A stretch of DNA of 64,000 nt from Lamellibrachia columna (GCA_963662155.1 OY759265.1:43035727-43099726); one strand, 5' to 3'; shown: positions 24,392 to 37,149, counted from the first letter of the stretch. The notes: generated from the letters alone by a model not told the origin. Numbers and translations are program-made.

Positions 24392-24614
24392 TGGTGAGTG
24401 GAGGCCTGGCAATAGAAAGAACTCTAGCTTCTATTTATCTGCCGGCCACTCGCACTGTCCGCGCGACCTAGAGACTGTCGTCACGGCTGACGTCAGTGTC
24501 CGTGACGCAGACATAATGTCGCGAGATTACGCGAGATCTGGTCACATTATCTCTCAGGAATTAGGCACGAACATGTCTGGTTTGTTTAAAAAAATTAACA
24601 CGATTTAGCAAGAT

Positions 24615-24800
24615 TGGTGACAATTAGATAATGAAGCCATTGGCTTGTCGAGAGTCCACCGATTATTTATTAATGTATAACCCGGCCTTTTGAGATATTT
24701 GATAATTTATTGTTTAAACATATTCACGCTGCTAGCATTTACACAATCAGTAGATAATTTGTTCCATTCGTTTATCGAATGAACACTTTCTCATATTAGT
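24615..24800 (-). mobile_element. CR1/L2-like LINE 3' fragment
   Basis: Diverged minus-strand copy of the LINE 3' region (AAGCCATTGGCTTGTCGAGA and the following motif GTATAACCCG). More diverged than the other copies. Confidence 0.7.
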
Positions 24801-24900
24801 CCGTGGGCCAGGTATAACCCCTGTCCCCTCCTGAATTTTCAAGACTTATAATTTTGGTAGTAAACCTTATTTAAACTAGAAGCGCAGGGCGATTTTTTAG

Positions 24901-25664
24901 AGATGCCTCAAGCAGGACAAGAGGCCACTAGTACAGACAAACCAATAACAAAATGTCATAAAAACAGGTCTGAAGCAGGTTATAAATGCGTGTGTTTAAA
25001 TGCAAGGAGCATAGTAAACAAGAAAAACGAATTAAACATTATGGTAGAAGATATTGACCCTCACATAATTTATTTTTACTTTCTGATTTTACATTGATGT
25101 CAAAATGTATTTGATTGTGGTCACTGTTACCCAATGGTTCATGTATTTTTACATTGTCCACTAATTCTGTTTGTGATGATAAAACTATATATAATACATT
25201 TTTTCCCCTGGTTGGTTCTAGCAAGTGCTGAGTAAGGAAGCTCCCCTGAACTAAAAATATAAATTGTTGGTCCTCACCCCCTGTACTCTCTAGATATTTC
25301 CATTGTATGTGTCCATGGTAAAAATCTCCCATTATGATACATTCCCTTTACTAACTTCCTTTATAGCATTTTGTGATTTTGTGTTATCCTCTTCGTTTAT
25401 GTTTGGACTTCGGTAAACTAATCCAATAGTTAATTTTGAATTTCCTGAAACTATTTTGCACCAAACAGCTTCATCGTAATCTGCTTCGCTTTCTAATTTT
25501 ATTTCATAAGCCTGAATAGATTTTTTAACATATAAAATAACTCCCCCTCCCCTTCTTCCTATTCGATCTCTCCTAAACATTACGTATCCTGTCAATCCTA
25601 ATTCAGCATCTGTAATGTCTGTGTTGGCCCATGATTCGGTTATACCAATTTTTTGTGAGGGTCA
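24901..25664. mobile_element. Rearranged CR1/L2-like LINE fragment with an internal inversion
   Basis: 24901-25070 runs on the plus strand and encodes the start of the endonuclease ORF (CVCLNARSIVNKKNELNIMV). At 25071 the orientation flips. 25073-25664 is minus strand and covers the next part of the same ORF (from VKSESKNK back to the residues just after EDIDPHI). Both segments share about 14 bp at their ends (GACCCTCACA). It is an in-place inversion or a template-switch product. Several stops; not functional. Confidence 0.8.
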
Positions 25665-25670
25665 CTGAGC

Positions 25671-25983
25671 TGAAACAAATTAATATGGAGGTAGGGATAG
25701 ATATTTCCGCATAATACGTTACAAATCATATCAAACTAAATGAAATCGGGTATCTGTGGAAAGGTATTTCAATTCTCTACATAAATATCATGAAACCATA
25801 ATGTATAAATTTTCCATGACATCACGATTGCATCGTAACTAACTTATATAATTGGAAACCTGGATTTAAATTTGGTATTGGTGGAAAGGTATATGTTTAT
25901 GTTATGTATGTTGAAGTTCCTCTCATTCTCGTTGGTATATAGCATGGATTAAAAAGAATAAAGAATCACATGCAAGAACGCAT

Positions 25984-26018
<35 letters not shown>

Positions 26019-26278
26019 CGTACGCACGCACGCGGATGGGGATGTCTGGATATGGATGATGTGCGTTGAGCCTCAGAACATGCGTCTTCAGAGACAATTG
26101 GCTTGGTGACAAGAGACTCATTATGACTGGAAAGTGGTGACCCATATCACCTGTGGAATTGCTGCCTGGTGAAGTGATAATGTAATTTGTTGATATCTTT
26201 ATATGATGGTTTAACAAGACAACTTTTCATGCCTGGCTACCTCCAGGAACACTGCCTGTATCGCCATGTGTCCTGAAA
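25671..26278. repeat. Dispersed duplication, copy 2
   Basis: Near-identical to 11679-12314 with a shorter (CACG)n core (25981-26032). As in copy 1, its left edge abuts a minus-strand CR1/L2-like LINE fragment. Confidence 0.85.
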
Positions 26279-26592
26279 CGGCCACAAACCGGGCAAGCAT
26301 TGCTGAATGGATCAATTCACCAAGTTTACTGATGAGGCATTTCAGTTTTAGCTTCCAATACTTGTGTCAAAGAAACGTCTGGCTATATTCGGTTACCATA
26401 ATACTGTAGCAAAATGAGTACATTGGTATTGGACGATCGGACGATGAGGTCAGCTGAACACGATGCAGCCTGTAAACTAAACTGTGGGGTAATTTCTATA
26501 AGATAGTTAAGGTATGTTGTCATAATGACGTCACTCATGCAAACTTATATAATGAGTTAACACCATTGAGAACAACAAATACATTTCCATTG

Positions 26593-27045
26593 ATACCTCA
26601 TTTGCAATGGTGGCCAGATTTGTGCCGATAAAATGGACTAATATCTATCCCTGCCCCGTCCTTACTTTCAAGCTTTACTGGGGACACCGATTGTATTGAA
26701 CCTCCAAAAATATACGTATGCAACAATTCCCAGGTGGCAAACAACTGAATTTCACATGTGTATGGTGTAAGCTTCCTGCAAGACATTGTAGCGTAAATTC
26801 TCTAGGTGGGATTCCGTCGTTTATTGATACCTAATTTGCAATGGTGAGCATATGTTTGCTTGATAAAATGGACTACTGTACATCGCTACCCCGTATTTAC
26901 TTTCAAGCCTTGACACTGGTTGTACCGAACCACCAAAATACACTAATGCAGTAATTTCCAGGTGGTAAATAACTTAATTTTAAATTTGGATGGCATAAAC
27001 TTCCTAAAAAACCATTGTGGCGTAAATTCCCTAGGTGGGAGGGGT
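26593..27045. repeat. Diverged tandem duplication, about 230 bp per unit
   Basis: Unit 1 starts TGATACCTCATTTGCAATGG (26593) and unit 2 TGATACCTAATTTGCAATGG (26825). Both end near TAAATTC(T/C)CTAGGTGGG. The units differ by many substitutions, so the duplication is old. No coding capacity. Confidence 0.8.
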
Positions 27046-27130
27046 TCCCCTATCTTGCCCATGGACTATGTCCAATCTACACTGTTCTTTTACTAACGTT
27101 TTTTTCGTGTTCTTCTACTTTCTTTCCGTA

Positions 27131-27472
27131 GACAATAACAACCCACACGTAGACAATAACAACCCATACGTAGACAATAACAACCCATACGTAGACAATA
27201 ACAACTCATACGTAGACAATAACAACCCATACGTAGACAATAACAACTCATACGTAGACAATAACAACCCACACGTAGACAATAACAACCCACACGTAGA
27301 CAATAACAACCCAGACGTAGACAATAACAACCCATACGTAGACAATAACAACCCATACGTAGACAGTAACAACCCATACATAGACAATAACAACCCATAC
27401 GTAGACAATAACAACTCATACGTAGACAATAACAACCCATACATAGACAATAACAACCCATACGTAGACAGA
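27131..27472. repeat. 21-bp minisatellite, about 16 copies
   Basis: Units GACAATAACAACCCATACGT plus A. The period of three codons makes a long plus-strand frame of DNNNPYV repeats and minus-strand Cys/Tyr/Leu frames. Both are repeat artefacts inside a host intron. Confidence 0.95.
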
Positions 27473-27596
27473 CGAATATTAAATCAATCAGCTTTGCAAG
27501 CGAATCCATTCCAACAGCAGGGAACAGTTCTCTTGTGCGTTTTCTTCTACTTTATGCGTCCCGTGATATATCACGAACAGACGACAATGTACGCAC

Positions 27597-27743
27597 CCTG
27601 GCGGCTCGTTTCGCGATCTTCTCTAGCCGTAGGAGGTTCTCTTTCTTCAGTTGTTCCCGCCGCAAGTTCGCCACGGTTTGTTTCATTGTCCGCGTCTGTT
27701 CGATGTCTCGGGTTTCGTGCGTCGTCCTTTTCTTCTGTAGTGC
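27597..27743 (-). CDS. Unrecognised host gene, exon 4 (coiled coil)
   Basis: 147 nt, phase 0 at both ends, from the acceptor GGTTGAAG (or the alternative CTACAG, exon start 27734) to the donor CCAGG|GTGCGT. It encodes a charged helix such as RREQLKKENLLRLEKIAKRA with heptad spacing, continuing the coiled coil of exon 3. Confidence 0.6.
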
Positions 27744-27915
27744 CTTCAACCGACGGAGACGATGAAACGTTAGAAAAATAGCACCCTCTAGGCCTCTAAC
27801 GTAAATAGATAATCTTGTTGTTTAAGTCAGTCCCCATCACCATCCAATCGGCGTGACGCATAGTCGTACTCTTCAGCAATCTGGCTTTCGATTTACCTGT
27901 CCCTCCCCTCCGTCC

Positions 27916-28891
<976 letters not shown>

Positions 28892-29065
28892 CTTGGTCTG
28901 ACGAATGTTCTCTCGGGCGATCTTGTCTCGTCTCGCTCGCTCCTTTCGCTCCAATAGCTGCTCAGATCGCTCGAACTTGCGTCGCAGCATCGTCGCCGCC
29001 GCAACCTTCTGCTTCTCCGCGGTGTAGTTGAGCTTCTCCAGACGGATGGGTTTGCAGTTCGGCAT
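28892..29065 (-). CDS. Unrecognised host gene, exon 3 (coiled coil)
   Basis: 174 nt, phase 0 at both ends, from the acceptor CATCACACACAG to the donor ACCAAG|GTACAT. It encodes MPNCKPIRLEKLNYTAEKQK and then a strongly charged helical run ending ENIRQTK. The first codon is ATG, but the exon joins exon 2 in phase, so it need not be the start. Confidence 0.65.
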
Positions 29066-29553
29066 CTGTGTGTGATGAAGTAGTTGTTATTATAAATTGT
29101 TTTTCTACTGTTGTTGTTGTTGTTGTTGTTGTCGCCGTTGTTTTTAACAACCGTGGACTCTCGCTATACTGAACATTTTGGGACTATCCGATATTCCGTG
29201 TATTTACCCGGAGGCAACTTTTTTTGTTATACGTAGGAGTATTATAGGTTAAAGGGAGCAACACATCAATTCTAACAATGAATTGTTAGTCATGAGTCGT
29301 CATTCATCTCTACTGCAGTGTTCTAGGACTTGGTTGGCCTCCAATGTGACTTGCTCTAACCTAACACATTCTGGAATGTTTCTCTGCGAGAGGGTGATGG
29401 ATATCAGTTAAGCTTTCTTGATGGCAAATTCGGTAGTCTAAACACGCAAAAAATAAATATTTCAGTAGTAAACCGGATCATAATTCCACGCAGCAACTGA
29501 CATGGTGTAATGTGGCGGCACAAGCGGGGGTAATGCGAGAAGAGCTACACCAC

Positions 29554-29713
29554 CTTGGCCGGCTGCAGCTCGTTGACGCCTATGGTCCACGCCGCAGGAC
29601 GCGGCGTCTCCTTTGGCTGCAACGACGTCTTCTGTGGCGGTCTGACATTATCGGTGTCCCGGATGAGACGCGCCTCTCGCAGTTGCGCGAGAATTCGCTC
29701 CGAGTCGAGCAAA
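29554..29713 (-). CDS. Unrecognised host gene, exon 2
   Basis: 160 nt from the acceptor TACGTCCACAG to the donor GCCAAG|GTGGTG. The first base completes the glycine codon left open by exon 1, and the end is phase 0. It encodes LLDSERILAQLREARLIRD and VRPPQKTS and ends VNELQPAK. Codon use is GC-rich like the other exons. No family recognised. Confidence 0.65.
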
Positions 29714-29845
29714 CTGTGGACGTAGATGACCAGTTGCAATTAAAACACGAAATAATACATGCCCTCGTAACAATTTAGATAAAACTGGAATCGTTGTCAT
29801 GTGACGACCACGACCATTGAACGGTTCAGTTTGCCGCTGGAGAAG

Positions 29846-29945
29846 TGACCGAGATGGTCACGAAGGCTCCATCCGAGATGGTCACGAAGGCTCCATCCGA
29901 GATGGTCACGAAGGCTCCATCCGAGATGGTCACGAAGGCGCCATT
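29846..29945. repeat. 24-bp tandem repeat, 4 copies
   Basis: Units GAGATGGTCACGAAGGCTCC plus ATCC, in intron 1 of the minus-strand gene. Confidence 0.9.
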
Positions 29946-30190
29946 CCTTAAAGGTACATTTCTTCAATATGCATGTCACAGTCTGATACCATCTTTAATC
30001 TTACATGCCGACACATAACATTTATTTATTTCAGGAATATAGCTACGGAGCGATAACTATGTTTGAGTTCTCACGAACGTGTTGTGTGTTGTTAAAATAA
30101 ATGGCAATAGTAAAAAAGGTATTTTCGAAAAATAGAAAATATAATCTCTCGGGAACATTTACTTTGAATATTTAGTGACACTGCCCCCCG

Positions 30191-31262
30191 CAGGGATGGA
30201 TTAAGTACATGGGGAATGTACTTAAGTACAGGTACAAGTACTTTCAAATGTCAAGTCCAAGTACTCGTCTAAAGAATATAGGCAAGAACAAGTACTTTGT
30301 AAAAAATTTAAGTACAAGTACAAAGTACTTTGAAAATTTTAGTCAAGTACAGTCAAGTACACCGAACGCTACATTTATGTTTCATAATGGTGAAAGTAAA
30401 AGCGATGAAAACACAAAAGCAGCAGTATTATGCATTTATTCATTATTTAAGTCAAGGCATACAGTACTGGCATTTTACATCAAATCATGAAATGTTGCAC
30501 CGAACATACATAATGCGTTCAAACTTCTTATCTGTGCGGTACGGGTACTTGTCATCAACATATCTGAACAGATTGTAATTGCCTACTTGTCAGTGATTGT
30601 CCTAAGCCCAGTTAATTATGTCTACCACAATGCTAGTGCATTGGTGGCTTCGGATCATCCGAAGCCACTATAGCTGATCAAGATATCAGTTAGTTTATTC
30701 CATGTAATTGACTCATGGATTCAAATAATCCTAAGTCGTTGATAATGTATGTATGGCTGATTGAAGGGTTCAGTTGCTAAATATCAGCTGATATGTATGT
30801 AACTGCTTATGCTGATCCTCCCCTTTATGCATATAAACCAATCAACATCCAGCATTGCCCTTAGCTATTTATTGACAGACATAACATGGACAGTGTGATC
30901 AATTACTATGGCCATCATTACAGTTTATTAACTATGTATTATTGCCACTTGTTATTGTAAACATTGCACCATCATTTATGTTTCATGTCACGATGCTTTG
31001 TTCAAAATAACAGTAAACACACGGTAATTTTCACTGTAGCCATTTTTCCAATTCTCGAAACAGAGCCAAATATTTAATGAAAACATAAACAAGTACTTGG
31101 GAAAGTACTTGGCAAGTCCAACTACTCTGACGGTCAAGAACAAGTCCAAGAACAAGTACTGCACTCTGCAAAATGGCAAGTATAAGTACAAGTCCAAGTA
31201 TAGTACTTGCTGTACTTAAGTACACAAGTACTCAAATACTCGAGTACTTGAACCCATCCCTG
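30191..31262. mobile_element. hAT-like element with AAGTAC subterminal repeats
   Basis: The left end CAGGGATGGATTAAGTAC and the right end, inverted CAGGGATGGGTTCAAGTAC, are terminal inverted repeats of the CAGGG(A)TG hAT type. Both subterminal regions carry many AAGTAC or GTACTT hexamers on both strands. No transposase ORF, so non-autonomous. I could not find a clean 8-bp target duplication. Confidence 0.65.
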
Positions 31263-31269
31263 ACACTAT

Positions 31270-33445
31270 TTTTGGACACTATCCTGAAGATATCCAGAAG
31301 AGGACCCCAGAACTTCAGAAGACGATTGGAACACGAACGCACGGACCGCGTTCAAAGCAACAAGCCCTGTGAACGTCCTCAGTATACTCTCGAAAGATTT
31401 AACCTCAGAATATACCAAAGCAATGTTCTCTCCGTGCTTTTCTACGGCTCTGAGGGTTGGCGCACGATACAGCAATACACTTTCCAGAGCTTCCACGGCG
31501 CCTGCTTAAGGAAGATACTGCAAATGTACTGGCCTGAGACCATCTCCAACATCTGCTTAAGGAAGACACTGCAAGTGTACTGGCCTGAGACCATCTCCAA
31601 CATCTGCTTAGGGAAGACACTGCAAGTGTACTGGCCTGAGACCATCTCCAACATCTGCTTAGGGAAGACACTGCAAGTGTACTGGCCTGAGACCATCTCC
31701 AACGCCTGCTTAGGGAAGACACTGCGAGTGTACTGGCCTGAGACCATCTCCAACATCTGCTTAGGGAAGACACTGCAAGTGTACTGGCCTGAGACCATCT
31801 CCAACGCCTGCTGAGGAAAGACACTGCAAGTGTACTGGCCTGAAACCATCTCCAACATCTGCTTAGGGAAGACACTGCAATTGTACTGGCCTGAGACCAT
31901 CTCCAACGCCTGCTTAGGGAAGACACTGCAAGTGTACTGGCCTGAGACCATCTCCAACGCCTGCTTAGGGAAGACACTGCAAGTGTGTTGGCCTGAGACC
32001 ATCTCCAACATCTGCTTAGGGAAGACACTGCAAGTGTACTGGCCTGATACCATCTCCAACATCTGCTTAGGGAAGACACTGCAAGTGTACTGGCCTGAGA
32101 CCATCTCCAACGCCTGCTTAGGGAAGACACTGCAAGTGTACTGGCCTGAGACCATCTCCAACATCTGCTTAGGGAAGATACTGCAAATGTACTGGCCTGA
32201 GACATCTCCAACACCTGCTTAAGGAAGACACTGCAAGTGTACTGGCCTGAGACCATCTCCAACATCTGCTTAGGTAAGACACTGCAAGTGTACTGGCCTG
32301 AGACCATCTCCAACGCCTGCTTAGGGAAGACACTGCAAGTGTACTGGCCTGAGACCATCTCCAACATCTGCTTAGGGAAGATACTGCAAATGTACTGGCC
32401 TGAGACATCTCCAACACCTGCTTAAGGAAGACACTGCAAGTGTACTGGCCTGAGACCATCTCCAACATCTGCTTAGGGAAGACACTGCAAGTGTACTGGC
32501 CTGAGACCATCTCCAACGCCTGCTTAGGGAAGACACTGCAAGTGTACTGGCCTGAGACATCTCCAACACCTGCTTAAGGAAGACACTGCAAGTGTACTGG
32601 CCTGAGACCATCTCCAACATCTGCTTAGGGAAGATACTGCAAATGTACTGGCCTGAGACATCTCCAACACCTGCTTAAGGAAGACACTGCAAGTGTACTG
32701 GCCTGAGACCATCTCCAACATCTGCTTAGGTAAGACACTGCAAGTGTACTGGCCTGAGACCATCTCCAACGCCTGCTTAGGGAAGACACTGCAAGTGTAC
32801 TGGCCTGAGACCATCTCCAACATCTGCTTAGGGAAGATACTGCAAATGTACTGGCCTGAGACATCTCCAACACCTGCTTAAGGAAGACACTGCAAGTGTA
32901 CTGGCCTGAGACCATCTCCAACATCTGCTTAGGGAAGACACTGCAAGTGTACTGGTCTGAGACCATCTCCAACGCCTGCTTAGGGAAGACACTGCAAGTG
33001 TACTGGCCTGAGACATCTCCAACACCTGCTTAAGGAAGACACTGCAAGTGTACTGGCCTGAGACCATCTCCAACATCTGCTTAGGGAAGACACTGCAAGT
33101 GTACTGGCCTGAGACCATCTCCAACGCCTGCTTAGGGAAGACACTGCAAGTGTACTGGCCTGAGACCATCTCCAACGCCTGACTCCACCAAACTACATAA
33201 CATGAGATCATCATCCTGAAAAGGAGAAGATGGAAATGATGGCTAAGCAATATCTTCATGATGATAGCGACCTTCCAGTAAAAACCCCAGACCCCAGAAG
33301 GGCACACCACAAAACAACATGGAGGCGAACCATAAAGGGGAACTGAAGGCTGCTTCGAAGATGTGGAGCACAGCGGCAAGGTCCAGGAGAGACAAAGACA
33401 GGGGGAACTATACATTGTGTGAGCTTTATGTGCCACCCATGGACA
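31270..33445 (+). mobile_element. LINE 3' end (RTE-like) with internal 51-bp array
   Basis: Before the array the plus strand reads LRIYQSNVLSVLFYGSEGWR, the thumb region of an RTE-like RT, then CLRKILQMYWPETISN. After the array come RRWKW, KTTWRRTIKGELKA and a C-terminal LCELYVPP, equivalent to the ALCA(T) end of such LINEs. It is truncated at the 5' side and broken by stops. It lies antisense inside intron 1 of the minus-strand gene, next to its first exon. Confidence 0.7.
31502..33182. repeat. 51-bp minisatellite, about 33 copies, with higher-order structure
   Basis: Units of 51 bp (17 codons, ICLGKTLQVYWPETISN) with a 49-bp variant lacking two bases (GAGACATCTCC). The order of variants repeats: the block starting 32219 recurs almost exactly at 32675, so a 456-bp higher-order unit has been duplicated. 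Confidence 0.9.
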
Positions 33446-33478
33446 CGACGGGAATACGTAAGTTGTGTCACTACATAC

Positions 33479-33870
33479 CCGCGCCGTCTGATGGCCGTAG
33501 TGAGCGTGGGCGACGGTGGTGGCGCCACGAGCGGCCTGAGCTCGCCGTCCGTATTGCCTCGGCGCCACCGCCGTCGTATCGACAGCCCCCGGAGTGCAGA
33601 CAATTGCTTGCTGCCTGCGTCTCCCCCGCCGATGTCCCACGCCTCGGCGTCCGGGCCACACGCCGCGGCGTCGTTCTTTTCTGGCGGCGGCGAGGCGCTG
33701 TCGACGCGGCCGGCCACACAGCCGCCCACGTAATGGCGGACGTGACTCCAGAACGACGCCGGGGCCCTCGCCGCCAGTGTTCCCGGCTGCGACGGAGCAG
33801 CTGGTCCGTCCGGCCGGTCTCCGCCGGCGTCGCCACTCTCCTTCCTGTCGCCGCCGTCCGAGTTCGTCAT
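33479..33870 (-). CDS. Unrecognised host gene, exon 1
   Basis: Starts at ATG 33870 and reads 130 codons plus two bases to the donor GCGG|GTATGT. It is GC-rich, with an N-terminal Gly/Asp/Pro-rich segment, FWSHVRHYVGGCVAG, and LRGLSIRRR near the end. With exons 2-6 (29713 to 21427) all five junctions keep phase and give about 654 codons: a disordered head, a central coiled coil, an acidic segment and a disordered tail. Other exons in the 3.7-kb first intron cannot be excluded. No family recognised. Confidence 0.6.
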
Positions 33871-34152
33871 CGTGCCAAATGTCTGGCGCTCGCTAAAAAA
33901 CTAAGCCCAAGTGCTCTGCGTTGCAAGAATGTGCTATCTCTCTCACTCGGAGAAAAAGTGGTTGTTACGTAGATCACGTGTGTATGACGTCATCCATTGG
34001 CGTTCGGTATGGTTCGACGTCTACAACAGGTGCAAGATTTCTTGATATTTCTTGACTGATACGTACATGACGGATGGATTTCATTTAAGTGGAAAGGGGG
34101 CATTATTTGCGGATGAACTCTCAGCAGCAGTAGATAGTTGCATGATAGCATG

Positions 34153-34236
34153 ATTCTCGATAAGCCAATGGCTTCCTTGTCCACTTGCCATCCGGGCCTT
34201 TGGCTTTGGCTTAGATGGCAAATATTGTTAAATTTG
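34153..34236 (+). mobile_element. CR1/L2-like LINE 3' scrap
   Basis: Last about 85 bp of the LINE in plus orientation (GATAAGCCAATGGCTTCCTT), facing the minus-strand scrap at 34260. Confidence 0.75.
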
Positions 34237-34259
34237 CAAAAAGATGGTTAGGGTTATCT

Positions 34260-34475
34260 AGATATGAGGTTTAACAAGATTTAACAAGATTTGCCATCCA
34301 AGCCAACGACCCAGATGGCAAGTGGACAAGGAAGCCATTGGCTTATCGAGAGTCCAACAATGCTCATCTACGTGTAACCCGCCCTCCTGAGATATGTCTC
34401 AACCTTGTTTTTAAACATATTCACGCTGCTAGCAGTTACACAATCCGCAAACAATTTGTTCCATTCATTCAAGGC
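34260..34475 (-). mobile_element. CR1/L2-like LINE 3' fragment
   Basis: Minus-strand 3' end with two tail units (TTTAACAAGATTTAACAAGA). With 34153-34236 it makes a tail-to-tail palindrome of about 85-bp arms and a loop of about 25 bp. Confidence 0.8.
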
Positions 34476-34835
34476 ACTGAGGTGTCTAATCCTCCGAGCT
34501 GTTGGTCAGCATGTAACACCCCATTGTTATCAATACAAGTTTCAAGGACCCGCCTTTGTTTAGTGGCTTAGAATAGTTTCCAATGTGTCCTTGCAGCATA
34601 GTTTATTAACCTTTGATTTATTTTGTTGGGCAACCACACACAATACGCAATAACTAAATCCTTTCACCCGCTTCACAGAAAAAATAATCGTTTGATCCCA
34701 AGTCTTTCAAAATGTCCAGTCGCCTATTTAAAGACTTCTACAAGCATCATATCATCAGTATCAGTCTGGAGCCAAACGAAGAATCTGCTATCACTCAGCG
34801 TTTCATAGACAACATACGTGGCATTTAAAAATATA

Positions 34836-34877
34836 TTAGCAGGGGCTTCCGCAAGAATTGTTCCAGAGAGGGGAAGA

Positions 34878-34941
<64 letters not shown>
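34836..34941. mobile_element. Fragment of the (TA)n MITE family
   Basis: GGGGCTTCCGCAAGAATTGT and AGGGGAAGAAG are the inverse of the right arm of the 9912 copy and lead into (TA)n at 34880-34941. The other end is missing. Confidence 0.6.
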
Positions 34942-34945
<4 letters not shown>

Positions 34946-36050
34946 TTATTTTATCATATCCCGTTATAATGATTTGAATTATAAATATATCAAAAGAATG
35001 ATCAGACACTGTACTTCAAAAGAAAAATAAACACGAACAGTCGGGACGTCACATTCACTACTAGCCAATCCTAACGGTCGTTACGCACAAGGACACCAAC
35101 CGTACCGACAGTTACCATGGTTCTGCTAGTCTTGTATTCTGTCAATGCTTTGTGGAATATCAATATCTTGACTCAGAGTTATTGATCACACATAGCTTAG
35201 TTTTGTAGCTTAGCTTTGTAAATTACTGCCACCACTCGGATAGATGAATTTGGACATGGATGAATAAACCGTTGCACGCGTATACGGTTTGTTCCGTGTT
35301 CTAAGCCCATACGTTGTGGCGACCCACGGTAGAACTCAGTACACCTCGCAACTGTACGTCACACGTTCCACCACATATGTTTGATTTTTAATCGAGGAGG
35401 GTCCTTTAATATTCTAGGTTCTTCTCCTTGTCCAGCACAAACCCCGTACGTGTCATCTATCTGATGTGCATTCCAGGGAAGAGTAATACCGCATTGAATG
35501 TATACAAATGTTGGACTCTCGATATCCCTCGAAGGTACTGTCATTTGTTCCCAGTCATTCTAATTGACTGCCCCATTATGCCTTCAACACAAATGTTAGC
35601 GAAATACAAAAGCTATTGTCAGGCTTGCAAACCAGTGTGAGAGACAACCGCCTTAAGCTGCAGCCCAGAGTAAAGACGGTAATTCTCTGTGAAAAGCAGA
35701 GTATCACCCTGAGAAGCTACAGCTACGATGTCACCCATCTCGAGAATCACAACGATGTGTTTTTGGAGACGCATTTGGCGACACAAAACAATAAAGACCT
35801 GCAGGCCTCGAATATAATGCAGCACAAAATTAGTGCTATTGTCTTGGAGCAAATGCAGCAGAAGACAATGTCCAAAGTTTTTTATTACCATCAAACAAAG
35901 AAAAGTTCAGCTTTGTCCTGAAGGATAAACAACTGAAAATGGAGTCGCATGCACAGCCATCGCCGTAAAGGTCGAGTAGATCGGTTTGAACTTCCGAAAG
36001 ACGCACGACGAAGCACACGATGGTACTTTGTATTAGGTAGGGAAGACGAA
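34942..36050. other. Unique sequence, nothing recognised
   Basis: Open frames of about 100 codons at 35616-35921 and 35619-35894 lack motifs and splice context. No gene claimed. Confidence 0.35.
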
Positions 36051-36051
36051 T

Positions 36052-36662
36052 GGCGTGCAGTGGTCCACCTCTTGTAAGGTCCCTATCACAAGCGGCCATG
36101 CAGTGGTCCACCTCTTGTAAGGTCCCTATCACAAGCGGCCATGCAGTGGTCCACCTCTTGTAAGGTCACTATCACAAGCGACCATGCAGTGGTCCACCTC
36201 TTGTAAGGTCCCTATCACAAGCGGCCATGCAGTGGTCCACCTCTTGTAAGGTCCCTATCACAAGCGGCCATGCAGTGGTCCACCTCTTGTAAGGTCACTA
36301 TCACAAGCGGCCATGCAGTGGTCCACCTCTTGTAAGGTCCCTATCACAAGCGACCATGCAGTGGTCCACCTCTTGTAAGGTCCCTATCACAAGCGGCCAT
36401 GCAGTGGTCCACCTCTTGTAAGGTCCCTATCACAAGCGGCCATGCAGTGGTCCACCTCTTGTAAGGTCCCTATCACAAGCGGCCATGCAGTGGTCCACCT
36501 CTTGTAAGGTCCCTATCACAAGCGGCCATGCAGTGGTCCACCTCTTGTAAGGTCCCTATCACAAGCGGCCATGCAGTGGTCCACCTCTTCTAAGGTCCCT
36601 ATCACAAGCGGCCATGCAGTGGTCCACCTCTTGTAAGGTCTCTATCACAAGCGGCCATGCAA
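36052..36662. repeat. 43-bp minisatellite, about 14 copies
   Basis: Units containing CATGCAGTGGTCCACCTCTT, nearly identical, with scattered single substitutions. Confidence 0.95.
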
Positions 36663-36959
36663 TAAATAAGACTTTTCCATGATAATTTCACCTCATGAGG
36701 GGCCACCGCTGCTATAAGGCTATTGTACACTTTTAAAAGGGGTGGCATTATGAAAGGGGACTACTATGTGCGTAAGTGCATGTATCCTGCAAAAAAAAAC
36801 TGCCATATGGTGTATTTTCTGAAAAAAAAATTGGCACCCCCCTTTTTCAGAATCTGGATCCGCCATAAATTGTGACCGTTAATATCGTTGAAAAACTTCA
36901 AATCAATAAATACAGGTACTTAGTAAAAGCCTATGCACGCACGCACACATCATAATGTA

Positions 36960-36966
<7 letters not shown>

Positions 36967-37039
<73 letters not shown>
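36967..37039. repeat. (TA)n tract
   Basis: Pure TA repeat. The flanks do not match the MITE arms. Confidence 0.95.
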
Positions 37040-37041
<2 letters not shown>

Positions 37042-37149
37042 TGAATAGTAATCAAGTTAAAAATACGTTTAAAGTAAATAGCAAAAATGGCATCAATACA
37101 TATGCAGCATAACATGCACACACATTTAAAGAGAGCATACCCAGTTTTA

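Larger units (their letters stand above)
23086..27596 (-). other. Intron 4 of the minus-strand host gene, repeat-laden
   Basis: About 4.5 kb that holds a 39-bp minisatellite, LINE fragments, the second copy of the dispersed duplication, a 230-bp tandem duplication and a 21-bp minisatellite, each listed separately. The stretch 23240-24060 has a 72-codon plus-strand frame (23828-24046) that I do not recognise and do not claim as a gene. Confidence 0.5.

Noticed and set aside
27035..27781. Plus-strand 248-codon frame with DNNNPYV repeats
   Set aside because: 21-bp minisatellite in an intron. Its right part is antisense to a good minus-strand coiled-coil exon (27597-27743).
31405..33661. Long minus-strand frames over the 51-bp array
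   Set aside because: The plus-strand frame matches a LINE protein, and the minus frames are its mirror image.
36052..36662. CRISPR-like array
   Set aside because: The 43-bp units are contiguous with no unique spacers, in an animal genome. It is a minisatellite.
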